A DNA stretch of 64,000 nt from Bacteroides sp. (lineage in GTDB: Bacteria; Bacteroidota; Bacteroidia; Bacteroidales; Bacteroidaceae). The stretch is taken from assembly GCA_019416685.1 (NCBI GenBank), contig DXWV01000024.1:41949-105948 (forward strand). The letters run 5' to 3'. This document shows, piece after piece, positions 8,008 through 17,180 of the stretch. Under the pieces are notes generated by a model. The model was not told the DNA's origin and did no database searches. It worked only from the letters and a program-made list of their open reading frames with translations. The number at the start of each line of letters is the position of its first letter. Position 1 is the stretch's first letter. Position numbers and translations under genes: made by a program.

Positions 8008-9342
8008 TTAGAGAGCGCGAACGTACTCTTTGAACTGGTCGCCACGATCTTCGTAACTCTTGAAGAGATCGAAGGAGGCACAACAAGGACTTAACAGTAC
8101 GGTTTCACCCTTTTTGGCCAGTTTATATGCTGCTTCTACTGCGTCTTTCATGCCGGTCTGTACATCGGCCACCGGTAACCCGAACCGGTCGAAAAATGCA
8201 TGTAGCTTTTCATTATGCAGTCCCAGATACACTAATGCCGAACATTTCTCACGTACCAGATCTTCTATTTCTGTATAGTCATTTCCCTTATCCTTACCGC
8301 CAAGTATAAGCACTGTTTTGGTTGTCATGCTTTGTAGAGCATACCAGCAAGAGTTTACATTAGTAGCTTTGGAGTCATTGATAAAATCAATGCCACCTAC
8401 ACGGGCTACTTTCTCTAAACGATGTTCCACACCTTTGAAATCCGACAATGCTTTGCGGATATCTTCTTTTGTAATACCGGCAAGATTGGCCGAGATACCT
8501 GCTGCTAATGAGTTATAGAGATTATGTTGTCCGGTCAGTGCCAACTTCTCTTGTTCCATGTTGAACGCAATTGGCTCCGTGATTTTTACCTCATTATCCT
8601 CCACATAGGCAATCGCTCCATCCTCTTTTACAGCCGCGAATGGGTATAAATGTGCCTTTATACCATGCTTTTCCAGCTCTCGTTTGATGATAGGGTCGTC
8701 ATTCCAGAAAATGAAAGCATCGTCCTGAGTTTGGTTTTGAGTAATGCGGAATTTGGCATCAATATAATTTTGCATACAGTGATCGTAACGATCCAGATGA
8801 TCTGGCGTAATATTCATCAGGACAGCGATATTTGCACGAAATTCGTACATGTTGTCCAGTTGAAATGAACTTAGCTCGATTACATAATAATCATGTTTGC
8901 CTTCGGCCACTTGCAAAGCCAGGCTTTTACCTATATTTCCGGCCAATCCCACATTTAACCCTGCACTTTTAAAAATGTGGTAAATGAGGCTGGTCGTTGT
9001 TGTTTTTCCGTTTGATCCGGTGATGCAAACCATCTTTGCATCCGTATAGCGTCCGGCAAATTCTATTTCCGATATGATCGGTGTGCCTTGTGCCTTTAGT
9101 TTCAGAATCAATGGAGCGTCATTCGGAATCCCCGGGCTTTTTACTACCTCGTCGGCATTCAGAATCAATTCTTCGGTATGATGGCCTTCTTCCCAGGCAA
9201 TACCGTGGCTGTCGAGTTGTTCCTTGTATTTGTCCTTAATGGCGGACATATCTGATACAAACGTCTCGAATCCTTTTACTTTGGCTAATACGGCAGCACC
9301 TGCGCCGCTTTCACCTGCTCCTAAAACTACAATTCTTTTCAT
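8008..9342 (-). CDS. murD: UDP-MurNAc-L-Ala--D-Glu ligase MurD
   Basis: Adds D-glutamate to UDP-MurNAc-L-alanine. The product of 444 residues starts MKRIVVLGAGESGAGAA, has the P-loop TGSNGKTTTTSL near 108-119, NITPDHLDRYDHCMQNY in the central domain and the C-terminal LILGGKDKGNDY and LLSPCCASFDLFKSYEDRG typical of MurD. The open frame continues 18 codons further upstream, but that extension is encoded by an 8-bp tandem repeat (9351-9382) and has no family counterpart, so the ATG at 9342 is preferred. Confidence 0.96.
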   Translation of the reverse strand: MKRIVVLGAGESGAGAAVLAKVKGFETFVSDMSAIKDKYKEQLDSHGIAWEEGHHTEELILNADEVVKSPGIPNDAPLILKLKAQGTPIISEIEFAGRYTDAKMVCITGSNGKTTTTSLIYHIFKSAGLNVGLAGNIGKSLALQVAEGKHDYYVIELSSFQLDNMYEFRANIAVLMNITPDHLDRYDHCMQNYIDAKFRITQNQTQDDAFIFWNDDPIIKRELEKHGIKAHLYPFAAVKEDGAIAYVEDNEVKITEPIAFNMEQEKLALTGQHNLYNSLAAGISANLAGITKEDIRKALSDFKGVEHRLEKVARVGGIDFINDSKATNVNSCWYALQSMTTKTVLILGGKDKGNDYTEIEDLVREKCSALVYLGLHNEKLHAFFDRFGLPVADVQTGMKDAVEAAYKLAKKGETVLLSPCCASFDLFKSYEDRGDQFKEYVRAL

Positions 9343-9350
9343 TCTCAATA

Positions 9351-9382
9351 ATGTGCCGATATGCCAATATGCTAATGTGCCA
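9351..9382 (-). repeat. Four-unit 8-bp tandem repeat before murD
   Basis: On the plus strand the units are ATGTGCCG, ATATGCCA, ATATGCTA and ATGTGCCA, followed by a partial ATGGCAGTGC. The repeat ends 8 nt before the murD ATG. It differs in period and sequence from the GTAAAT heptads but occupies the same position relative to the gene. Confidence 0.8.
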
Positions 9383-9512
9383 ATGGCAGTGCACAAATTT
9401 TAATGGTTAATAATCCGGTTAATTCTCTCTGTTATCTTTTGGGCTCATGCTTCATTACTCCACTGGCTTTTCTTAATCGGCACATTGTCATATTGACGCA
9501 TTGAATCCTTAT

Positions 9513-10781
9513 TTATCTTATCTTTAATGTAATAATCGTTATGGCTGCCAGTACAATCGTTACAATCCAAAAGCGAACTGTGATTTTTGATTCGTGAAAC
9601 AGATTGTCCGGTTTTGTAAACACTACCCGGCATCCGTCTTCTATCTGATTCATTGATGTACGGAAATGGTCGTGTATAGGCGTACGTTTAAAGAGGCGTT
9701 GTTTCACTCCTTTTCGTTTACCAACTTTATAATAGGCACGTTGCAGAATTACCGACAGGTTTTCTACCAGGAACACACCACAAAGAATCGGAATCAGTAA
9801 TTCTTTGTGTATGATGATGGCAAATACGGCGATAATACCACCAATTGTTAAGCTACCCGTATCTCCCATAAATACTTGTGCCGGATATGCATTGTACCAT
9901 AAGAAGCCTATCAGTGCACCGATAAATGCGCAGATAAAGATTACTAGTTCTTCCGAACCGGGGATATACATGATGTTCAGATATCCTGCGAATTCAATAT
10001 GGCTCGATACATATGCCAGTATTCCCAGGGTTAATCCGATGATGGCGGAGTTACCCGCAGCCATACCGTCCATGCCGTCATTCAGATTGGCTCCGTTGGA
10101 TACGGCTGTCACCACAAAGATGGTGATGATAACGAACAATATCCAACCGGCTGTTTGAGCATGATCACCCATAAAAGCTACCAGATCGGCATAATCAAGG
10201 TTATTACTTTTAAAGAATGGAATGGTAGTCTGAGTAGACTTGAGATCATTCGTCCCATGTATAACTTCCATTTCACGTCCGGGAGTTTGTACTTCGATGT
10301 TTTCACGAATTACCACATCCGGGCTGAGGTATAGGGTTAATCCGACAATCAGTCCCAATCCTACCTGACCGATAATTTTAAACTTACCGTGTAATCCTTC
10401 TTTGTCTTTTTTGAATATTTTGATATAGTCATCGGCAAATCCTAATGATCCCAGCCATATAGTGGTAATGAGCATCAATATCATATAGATATTATGTAAT
10501 TTTCCAAGCAACAGGCAAGGTATCAAAATGGCTACAATGATAATAACACCTCCCATGCTGGGCACACCCACTTTGTTGACGCCAAAAGGATCAATTTTAG
10601 CATCACGCTGTGTTTCCGTGATTTGCTTTCGTTTCAGCAAATTGATAAACTTATCACCCCAGATACTTGAAATCAGCAGTGCCAGAATGATAGCCATCAA
10701 TGCACGGAAAGATGTATATCCAAACATTCCCGCACCAGGGAAGTTTAACTTATGTAGCCACTCAAATAGATAGTATAACAT
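9513..10781 (-). CDS. mraY: MraY, phospho-MurNAc-pentapeptide translocase
   Basis: Integral membrane enzyme that transfers phospho-MurNAc-pentapeptide to undecaprenyl phosphate, giving lipid I. Signature segments are MGGVIIIVAIL, FADDYIKIFKKDKEGL, NGANLNDGMDGMAAG and VFMGDTGSLTIGG with the Mg-binding aspartates. At 422 residues it is about 60 longer than the E. coli enzyme; the extra length lies in a hydrophilic insertion (roughly 155-210, containing VQTPGREMEVIHGTNDL), common in Bacteroidetes MraY. It lies 86 bp downstream of murE across a palindromic heptad spacer. Confidence 0.96.
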   Translation of the reverse strand: MLYYLFEWLHKLNFPGAGMFGYTSFRALMAIILALLISSIWGDKFINLLKRKQITETQRDAKIDPFGVNKVGVPSMGGVIIIVAILIPCLLLGKLHNIYMILMLITTIWLGSLGFADDYIKIFKKDKEGLHGKFKIIGQVGLGLIVGLTLYLSPDVVIRENIEVQTPGREMEVIHGTNDLKSTQTTIPFFKSNNLDYADLVAFMGDHAQTAGWILFVIITIFVVTAVSNGANLNDGMDGMAAGNSAIIGLTLGILAYVSSHIEFAGYLNIMYIPGSEELVIFICAFIGALIGFLWYNAYPAQVFMGDTGSLTIGGIIAVFAIIIHKELLIPILCGVFLVENLSVILQRAYYKVGKRKGVKQRLFKRTPIHDHFRTSMNQIEDGCRVVFTKPDNLFHESKITVRFWIVTIVLAAITIITLKIR

Positions 10782-10785
10782 GATT

Positions 10786-10870
10786 TTATTTACTATTGGA
10801 CGATTTACTATTTACGATTTAAATCACTTCTTTTACAATGGTAACTCCAATCGTAAATTGTAAATTGTTA
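10786..10870. repeat. Inverted heptad repeat between murE and mraY
   Basis: On the plus strand GATTTACTATTTACGATTT at 10802-10820 is nearly complementary to AATCGTAAATTGTAAAT at 10849-10865, one mismatch apart. The transcript could fold into an AT-rich hairpin in the murE-mraY spacer. It is built of the same TTTACGA/TTTACTA units as other spacers. It lacks a U-tract in the murE direction that would make it a clear terminator; attenuation or a simple repeat expansion are both possible. Confidence 0.65.
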
Positions 10871-12325
10871 AATTGTCAATGAAAATAACTCTTTTAATAT
10901 CTCTTTATCATCAAAGTGATGTTTCACTCCTTTTATCTCCTGATAGTTCTCGTGTCCTTTTCCGGCAACGAGAATTACATCTCCTTTTTCGGCCAGCATA
11001 CAGGCAGTACGAATAGCTTCTTTACGGTCTGTAATACTGATCGTCTTTTTTCTGTCCTCTGTATCCAGACCCGCCAGCATATCATTTATGATGTCCTGAG
11101 GTTCTTCAAAACGAGGGTTATCCGATGTGATGACAACACGATCACTTGCTTTGGCAGCTTCTTTGGCCATAATAGGACGCTTACCCTTGTCACGGTTACC
11201 TCCGGCACCTACTACGGTGATCACTTTACCTTTTCCTTCGAGTACTCCATGGATGGCATTCAGCACATTTATCAGAGCATCCGGGGTATGTGCATAATCA
11301 ACAATCGCTGTATATCCCTGTGGCGAACGAATGGCATCAAAGCGTCCGGCTACCGGGTGCAGTGTGCTGAGTGCTACCAGTACGTCTTCTTCCTTCTTAC
11401 CAAGCAACACTGCTGCACCAAATACAGCCAAAAGGTTGGAAGCATTGAACTTGCCTATAAATTGTACCATCAATTCATGGTTATTAAAGTCAAGCAGCAT
11501 ACCTTCAAAATGTGATTCCAACACTCTTCCTTTGAAGTTACTCAAACTTCTCAGAGAGTAGGTATATACCTTTGAACGTGTGTTCTGTGTCATTACCAAC
11601 CCGTTTTTATCGTCCAGGTTGGTAAGGCTGAATGCACTCTTTGGCAAGTCATCGAAGAATTTTTTCTTTGCTTTCAGGTAGTTTTCTACTGTCTTATGAT
11701 AATCCAGATGGTCGCGGGTCAGGTTGGTGAAGATACCTCCTGCAAACTTTAAACCACTGATACGTTTCTGAGCAATGGAGTGGGAGCTTACCTCCATGAA
11801 AACATATTTACAGCCTTCATCAGCCATTCTTCCCAGCAATCGGTTTAGTGTGATAGGGTCAGGAGTGGTATGCTCAGTCGGAATCGCTTCATCATCAATA
11901 TAGTTACATACAGTTGAGATGAGTCCTACTTTATATCTGAAATAACGGAATGTATTATATAATAAGGTAGCGATTGTTGTTTTTCCGTTTGTTCCGGTTA
12001 CACCCACCAATTCCACTTTTGAAGTAGGATCTCCAAAAAAAGTGGTGGCTACTTTTCCGGTTGCATCTTCGCTGTCTTTCACTTGTATATAGGTGATACC
12101 TTCTTCCGGATGTTCAGGCATATCTTCACAAAGCACAGCTATAGCTCCTTTTTCAATTGCTGCGGGAATATAGGCATGCCCGTCTGCCTGTGTACCACGC
12201 ATAGCCATAAATAAATGGCCTGCCTCCACTTGTCTGGAATCAATGTTGACTCCTGTTATTTCTATGTCCGAAGCTCCGACAACTTGTATCGGTTGAATAG
12301 CCTTTAATAATTCATTTAACTTCAT
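10868..12325 (-). CDS. murE: MurE, UDP-MurNAc-tripeptide synthetase (meso-DAP type)
   Basis: Adds the third residue of the stem peptide. The 485-residue product has the Mur P-loop GVTGTNGKTTIATLL near 108-122, VSSHSIAQKR in the UDP-substrate region, NLTRDHLDYHKTVENY, and the motif SDNPRFEEP in the C-terminal domain. DNPR is the known signature for meso-diaminopimelate rather than lysine, as expected for Bacteroidales. The lysine to be carbamylated is in the KAKKKFF stretch. About 60 bp separates it from ftsI. Confidence 0.96.
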   Translation of the reverse strand: MKLNELLKAIQPIQVVGASDIEITGVNIDSRQVEAGHLFMAMRGTQADGHAYIPAAIEKGAIAVLCEDMPEHPEEGITYIQVKDSEDATGKVATTFFGDPTSKVELVGVTGTNGKTTIATLLYNTFRYFRYKVGLISTVCNYIDDEAIPTEHTTPDPITLNRLLGRMADEGCKYVFMEVSSHSIAQKRISGLKFAGGIFTNLTRDHLDYHKTVENYLKAKKKFFDDLPKSAFSLTNLDDKNGLVMTQNTRSKVYTYSLRSLSNFKGRVLESHFEGMLLDFNNHELMVQFIGKFNASNLLAVFGAAVLLGKKEEDVLVALSTLHPVAGRFDAIRSPQGYTAIVDYAHTPDALINVLNAIHGVLEGKGKVITVVGAGGNRDKGKRPIMAKEAAKASDRVVITSDNPRFEEPQDIINDMLAGLDTEDRKKTISITDRKEAIRTACMLAEKGDVILVAGKGHENYQEIKGVKHHFDDKEILKELFSLTI

Positions 12326-12384
12326 CTTCTTTTTTATATTCGGTTGACACGTACTACTTATTCAAAATCTTCACTTCCATCTCT

Positions 12385-14508
12385 CTAATGCAGTACGAGT
12401 GTTATTGTTTGTCCCTTCTTTACTCTCGTTCCGTTAGCTATCGACTGGCTTTTCACCTTGCCTACACCTACCAGGTTTACTTTCACTCCTCTGCTTTCAA
12501 GCAAATAAACAGCGTCTTTTGCCCCCATGCCTATAACGCTGGGTACAAAATCCCGCATGAGGTCTCTGCTTTCCAGAATAACACTTTTGGGAGCTGCATG
12601 TGTGCTTCCCCAAGTCTCTTTACCACTCTTTAAGTCAAATTTGCTTTGGCTTTGTATGCTCAGTTCATCCAGTACCCGTTTGGCATCATTCATTTCTCCG
12701 GCTTTTACGTCCGGAATGACTACGCTATTTGTGTCGATGGCATTTGTCAAAGGCAAACGCAGGTCTTTTGCATATACTCTTTCTGCAATTTTACCAAATA
12801 CGCTACCTGCCATCAAACCTCCCGAAGCTGGTAACCCGGGTTTCTGAATAGAAACAATACAGCTGTATTTCGGAGCCTCCGAAGGAAAATATCCGCAGAA
12901 ACTAACCAGATAATTTGTTCTTCCGGTCTTATATCCGGCAGCACCTTGTGAGATCTGTGCTGTACCTGTTTTTCCCGAAACGGCAAACTGCTTACTACCT
13001 GCCGGTCCTGCCAGTCCCTGATGAACAACTTTGTACAAAATCTCCTGTATCTGCTTCAATGTATTGTCTGAACAAATTTTCGGATTAATCACTTCTGTCG
13101 GAAACTCTTTTATTACTTCTCCGTCCTTTACAGCTGCTCTTACAAATTTGGGGCGCACCATGACACCATTGTTTGCAATGGCATTATAGAAGGTCAGGAT
13201 ATTCATGGGTGGTACCTGAGTTTCATAACCGATACTCATCCAGGGAAGAGTTGTTTTTGCAAAGTAGCGTTCTTTAGGCCCTTTAATATTAGGCTTACCT
13301 TCTCCTGATATCTGTAAATGTAGGGGTTGGTCAATGCTCATACGTTTCAGTCCATCTACAAACTTTTGTGGTTTGTCATGATAGAATTGATCTATAATGC
13401 TTGAAGTTCCCACATTGGATGATACTTCCAGAATACGTGTTACATTAATTCTTCCATATCCTCCACGATGCCAGTTCCAGTCTCTCATTGCACGTCCATA
13501 CATCATTTTGATACCGTTTCCCGTATCTACTTCATAGTCAGGAGTGATGTATCCGTCTTCCAGGGCTACCATGATAGAAGCGGTTTTGAAAGTAGATCCA
13601 GGTTCAAGCATGTCACTGATAGCATTATTGCGCATCTCATAATAGTTACCGTCTGCTGCTTTCATCATATTGACAATTGCCTTGATTTCTCCTGTTGAAA
13701 CTTCCATCAATGCAACAACGCCTACACTGGCATTTAATTCTTTCAGTTTATCTACTAATGCTTTTTCGCAAATATCCTGCATCCCTACATCAATGGTAGC
13801 GATGAGGTCACAACCATCTATGGGAGGAATATCTACGATGTTAAGGTATTTGTTCATTACCTTCTGACGGTGTGTGATTCCGTCCCGTCCTTTTAGCAAT
13901 GTATCAAAAGCCAATTCAATTCCATTCTTTGCACCTTGTGCTGTGTCAGCATAAAGATCCCCTAAAGTACGTGCAGCCAGAGAACCGAATGGCTTCTTGC
14001 GTTGGTTGTATGCCAGTTCATGAAATCCGCCTTTATATTTGTTCATGTTAAAAACAGGCAGGCGTTTGGCTTCTTTGTATTGAATGTAAGAGATTCGTTT
14101 CGGATAGAGCAGATAGTTCCGGCTCCCTTTTTTTATTCCTTTTTGAAGATGCGCTTTAAACTCGGCAACACTTTTATCAGGAAATATCTGGTGTAGTCCT
14201 TCGCAAATCTCATTCATGTGTTTTTTTAGTGAGTCTATTTTAGCAGGAGCACCAGCTTTAAAGTCCATGTAGATACGATATTCCGGCAGTGAGCTTGCCA
14301 TTAATTTACCGTCGGATGAGATAATATTACCCCGGTTCGGTTTTACGGTTACATTCTCCTTTACAAAACGGTCTGCTACATCCTGCCAGTATTGTCGTTC
14401 GGCAAACATGGTAATGCCTGCCTTTACAACAATTGCTACTCCCACCAACCCCATGATGAGGATGACGAAGAAGTAACGGGTCATTATATTTTTTTTATTA
14501 ACTGCCAA
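12385..14508 (-). CDS. ftsI: FtsI/PBP3, septal transpeptidase with PASTA domain
   Basis: Class B penicillin-binding protein that cross-links septal peptidoglycan. The 707 residues comprise a short cytoplasmic N-terminus and one membrane segment (about 9-31), a pedestal dimerisation domain, and a transpeptidase domain with STFK at 305-308 (nucleophile Ser305), SSN further on and KTGT at 513-516. A C-terminal PASTA domain (about 640-707, VPSVIGMGAKDAVYLLESRG) is appended, as in many Bacteroidetes FtsI and in Gram-positive PBP2x, but not in E. coli FtsI. The upstream neighbour is the FtsL-like gene and the downstream one murE. Confidence 0.95.
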   Translation of the reverse strand: MAVNKKNIMTRYFFVILIMGLVGVAIVVKAGITMFAERQYWQDVADRFVKENVTVKPNRGNIISSDGKLMASSLPEYRIYMDFKAGAPAKIDSLKKHMNEICEGLHQIFPDKSVAEFKAHLQKGIKKGSRNYLLYPKRISYIQYKEAKRLPVFNMNKYKGGFHELAYNQRKKPFGSLAARTLGDLYADTAQGAKNGIELAFDTLLKGRDGITHRQKVMNKYLNIVDIPPIDGCDLIATIDVGMQDICEKALVDKLKELNASVGVVALMEVSTGEIKAIVNMMKAADGNYYEMRNNAISDMLEPGSTFKTASIMVALEDGYITPDYEVDTGNGIKMMYGRAMRDWNWHRGGYGRINVTRILEVSSNVGTSSIIDQFYHDKPQKFVDGLKRMSIDQPLHLQISGEGKPNIKGPKERYFAKTTLPWMSIGYETQVPPMNILTFYNAIANNGVMVRPKFVRAAVKDGEVIKEFPTEVINPKICSDNTLKQIQEILYKVVHQGLAGPAGSKQFAVSGKTGTAQISQGAAGYKTGRTNYLVSFCGYFPSEAPKYSCIVSIQKPGLPASGGLMAGSVFGKIAERVYAKDLRLPLTNAIDTNSVVIPDVKAGEMNDAKRVLDELSIQSQSKFDLKSGKETWGSTHAAPKSVILESRDLMRDFVPSVIGMGAKDAVYLLESRGVKVNLVGVGKVKSQSIANGTRVKKGQTITLVLH

Positions 14509-14562
14509 GACTATTAACTGTTTAACGATTTACTATTTAAAGTTACCTGTTCTCTGTGTACT

Positions 14563-14925
14563 TCATTTTTTGATTTCATACGGTGGATTGGTTGAGGTCT
14601 GCAAATCACTTTCTTTTGTCGAGATATACTCTTCGATGCGTGACTGGCGGCTTTTTTCCATCAACTCCGAACTACGTGTCAGTGCGTCATATTTTATGTC
14701 GATAAGCTCTTTTTTAAGTCGGTCTATTTCGATCTGTTGTTGCTGGCTGGCATATCGGTTGTGGATGTAGAAGATAATAAATATCATGATAAGTACCAGC
14801 AGCTTTGTTTGGCGGCGGAAAAAGTCTGTTGCCAGAATATCTCCTCCAAGAATACTTTTCAGGGAGGCTCTTTTTTTCTTTTTACCTCCTTTCGGCTCTT
14901 CTTTTATTATCTTTTCTTCTTCCAT
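14563..14925 (-). CDS. FtsL-like small divisome membrane protein
   Basis: The 120-residue product has a basic cytoplasmic N-terminus, a single membrane helix (about 41-57, LLVLIMIFIIFYIHNRY) and a short periplasmic coiled coil (about 58-100) with heptad hydrophobics. Sequence identity to E. coli FtsL is not expected. Size, topology and location between rsmH and ftsI are those of FtsL, the partner of FtsB and FtsQ. The last residues (TSTNPPYEIKK) are unstructured. No other product is likely, but direct similarity cannot be checked here. Confidence 0.85.
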   Translation of the reverse strand: MEEEKIIKEEPKGGKKKKRASLKSILGGDILATDFFRRQTKLLVLIMIFIIFYIHNRYASQQQQIEIDRLKKELIDIKYDALTRSSELMEKSRQSRIEEYISTKESDLQTSTNPPYEIKK

Positions 14926-14993
14926 TGTTGTCTCTATTTTAGTTGACTTGCCTTTTAGGTAGCCTGATTTTAATTTACTTACAAGCTTCTCTT

Positions 14994-15914
14994 TTATTTC
15001 TTTTCCGCTATCCTTAGTTTGGCACTTCGTGATCTCGGATTACGTTCTACCTCTTCCTCATTCGGGACAATCACTTTATTGTTTACCAGTTTGAATGGAG
15101 TTTGCAGATTTCCAAAAAAATCTTGTGTTGCTTTGCCCTCAACATTACCGGTTTTCATGATGTTTTTTACCATTCGGTCTTCCAACGAATGATAAGTGAT
15201 TACTACTAATCTTCCACCCGGTTTTAGTGCTTCCGTTGCTGCCAGCAACATCTCTTTCAATGCTTCCATTTCCTGGTTTACCTCTATGCGAAGTGCCTGA
15301 AATACTTTGGCTAATTCTTTCTTTTCCCGTTCACGTCCAAATAACGGTTTGATGATTTCCAGAAACTCACCGATTGTCTTGATCTGTCCGGTGGCACGGG
15401 CTTTTACTATAACCGATGCCAGTTTACGACTGTTTTTTAATTCTCCGTACAGATAAAAAAGATCCGCCAGCCGTTCTTCATCATAGGTATTTAATACGTC
15501 AGCAGCTGTGAGTCCTGCCCGTTTGTTCATACGCATATCCAGTGCTCCGTCAAAACGAAACGAAAAACCTCGTTCGCTGTCATCAAAGTGATGAGATGAT
15601 ACCCCTAAATCTGCCAAAATAGCATCCACTTCTTCTATTTCATGATAGCGAAGAAAGTTATGTAAATAGCGAAAGTTACTTCGTACAAATGTGAAATGTG
15701 GGTCATTGACAATGTTCCGTTCGGCATCCTCATCTTGGTCAAAACCTAATAAACGTCCGCCTTTTTCTAAGCGTGAAAGTATCTCCCGTGAATGTCCGCC
15801 ACCACCGAAAGTAACGTCCACATACGTCCCATTAGGGCGAATATTCATTCCGTCTACGCTTTCTTTTAGTAATACCGGTACGTGATATGTCAATTCCTCT
15901 TGTTCTTTCTTCAT
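14994..15914 (-). CDS. rsmH: 16S rRNA (cytosine-1402-N4)-methyltransferase RsmH
   Basis: SAM-dependent methyltransferase (MraW) that modifies C1402 of 16S rRNA. The beginning TYHVPVLLKESVDGM and the SAM-binding stretch YVDVTFGGGGHSREIL are characteristic, followed by LADLGVSSHHFD and RGFSFRFDGALDMRM. The C-terminal VVITYHSLEDRMVKN and RNPRSRSAKLRIAEK are also conserved. A GTG at 15923 would add three residues (MKQ); the ATG at 15914 is preferred. It is the first true dcw gene here; mraZ, which usually precedes it, is missing. A candidate promoter box lies at 15947-15954. Confidence 0.96.
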   Translation of the reverse strand: MKKEQEELTYHVPVLLKESVDGMNIRPNGTYVDVTFGGGGHSREILSRLEKGGRLLGFDQDEDAERNIVNDPHFTFVRSNFRYLHNFLRYHEIEEVDAILADLGVSSHHFDDSERGFSFRFDGALDMRMNKRAGLTAADVLNTYDEERLADLFYLYGELKNSRKLASVIVKARATGQIKTIGEFLEIIKPLFGREREKKELAKVFQALRIEVNQEMEALKEMLLAATEALKPGGRLVVITYHSLEDRMVKNIMKTGNVEGKATQDFFGNLQTPFKLVNNKVIVPNEEEVERNPRSRSAKLRIAEKK

Positions 15915-15946
15915 CTGTTTCACCTTATTATATAAGCAAGTGTCGG

Positions 15947-15954
15947 CAAAAATA
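15947..15954 (-). promoter_or_regulatory. Candidate Bacteroides -7 box for rsmH/dcw operon
   Basis: On the minus strand the sequence is TATTTTTG, matching TAnnTTTG, about 33-40 nt before the rsmH start. No convincing -33 TTTG at the standard spacing was found, so this is a candidate only. Confidence 0.45.
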
Positions 15955-16064
15955 CGTATTTCTCAAAGAAAAAAGAATCTCTCAGATAGAAAATGTGGAA
16001 TAAAGTTTTCAACAGATTGTTAAATGGTTCTTCGTTCTCTTTTTCCCTATTATTTTTTCTATGT

Positions 16065-16520
16065 TCACTTCTCATTACCCGCTTCTGTTGCTTTCTTCTT
16101 TTTAGCAGTTGCTTTTCTTTCTTCTTGCAATTGGATACTGAGAAATTTGGTTTTTATTCGTACCTTTTTCAAAAAAGCAGGAGCCGCTTTGAATCCGATA
16201 CGTGCTACCCACACTTTATCAGCTGTGCACTCTTCCGGCTTTTCTACTCCTTCACTACTAATGGTCGGGAAGAAATTTCCCAATCCGTCAATACTTACTG
16301 TCCTGCCTTCGTGCAAGTGCCCGGCGATGATTCCCGATAACTGTGTCAGCACCGACATTACATCTCCATCTTGCAGAGAGCTTCTTTCGGCTAACTGCAT
16401 TGCAATCTGTGAACTGTCAACAGGCTTTTTTTGCATAGCTCTTGTGGTAGCATAATAACGTACTTTTACTTCTCCCTTCGTTTTATCCACCTTTTTGGTT
16501 ACTACATAGTTGATAGACAT
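16065..16520 (-). CDS. HU-related DNA-binding protein
   Basis: The 151-residue product resembles the Bacteroidetes 'histone-like, HU-related' family. An N-terminal part with a long strand (VKVRYYATTRAMQKKPVDSS) is followed by the HU-like helix pair and the arm region DGLGNFFPTISSEG, where the GxGxF pattern of HU appears as DGLGNF. The C-terminus is a basic Lys/Ala tail (about 132-151) suited to DNA contact. Such genes are numerous in Bacteroidales and their targets are mostly unknown. It occupies the place next to rsmH where mraZ is usually found, separated by about 140 bp. Confidence 0.85.
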   Translation of the reverse strand: MSINYVVTKKVDKTKGEVKVRYYATTRAMQKKPVDSSQIAMQLAERSSLQDGDVMSVLTQLSGIIAGHLHEGRTVSIDGLGNFFPTISSEGVEKPEECTADKVWVARIGFKAAPAFLKKVRIKTKFLSIQLQEERKATAKKKKATEAGNEK

Positions 16521-17180
16521 ATACTTTTTATATTATTGATAATAATGTTTTTATGTACAAGATTACTGTGCTCTTGTATACTTGTCTTGTGATATCTATT
16601 ATTAAAACATCCGGATGTTCTGAATAAAAACATGTGGATGTTTTATATAAGAACATCCGGGTGTTTTGATAGAAAACATGGGGATGTTTTTAGTCTTAAA
16701 TTATGTAGCAAAGATATGCTAAAGTCAGTAGATATGCAAATAAAGAATAGCTGCTTTAGGAGGTCTAAAGTATATTGTTTTATATAGTTCTCATAATGAA
16801 TGAATTTATAGAGAAGAAGGGTATTTAAAAGGAGTGAACTCTTCATTTTTGATTTATATAATAAAGGATGGTTGAATTGAGTATCTGTATGTGATGTTAT
16901 AAGGGAGGATGATAGGTTACAGTAATGTTTTGTGTTATTTTTTTCTTAGTAATGGTTGTCGTTTTGTATATAGATATTTTATTGATAATATTTGAGAGAA
17001 TACTGATAGTAGTTTTACTAAGAATTGCTTATTTTTACAATTGATAATTATGAATATGATGTTTATGAAAAGTTTTTATTTATTTTTTGTATTATCTTGT
17101 TAGATAGAAAAATAGGACTACGAATAGACAGAAGCTGAGGATTTTGTTTGGATTGTCTTTTTTTTGTGGTGAAATTGTTT
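16521..17180. other. AT-rich gene-free stretch
   Basis: About 660 bases without a convincing gene. The left part holds the four-unit 23-bp array (16607-16698). The rest is strongly AT-rich, with many stop codons on both strands and only short unlikely open frames. The right end provides the upstream region of the lipoprotein at 17181. No tRNA or insertion-sequence end is recognised. Confidence 0.7.
16607..16698. repeat. 23-bp tandem array A (four units)
   Basis: Four units begin at 16607, 16630, 16653 and 16676. Each starts with a 12-bp palindrome-like core, ACATCCGGATGT, ACATGTGGATGT, ACATCCGGGTGT and ACATGGGGATGT, followed by an 11-bp AT-rich spacer that differs between units. Only the first core is a perfect palindrome. 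The array has the same unit length, number of units and core pattern as array B at 46331-46422. Possible roles include protein-binding sites one DNA face apart or a hairpin-forming transcript end of the HU-like gene region. Confidence 0.85.

Noticed and set aside
9343..9396. 18-codon N-terminal extension of MurD
   Set aside because: Encoded by the 8-bp tandem repeat and lacking in the family; start set at 9342.
16607..16698. CRISPR array
   Set aside because: Unit length 23 bp with 11-bp spacers is too short, and no cas genes are present; the same applies to the array at 46331.
16643..16846. 67-codon minus-strand frame over array A
   Set aside because: Low-complexity, overlaps the repeat, and has no plausible upstream start context.
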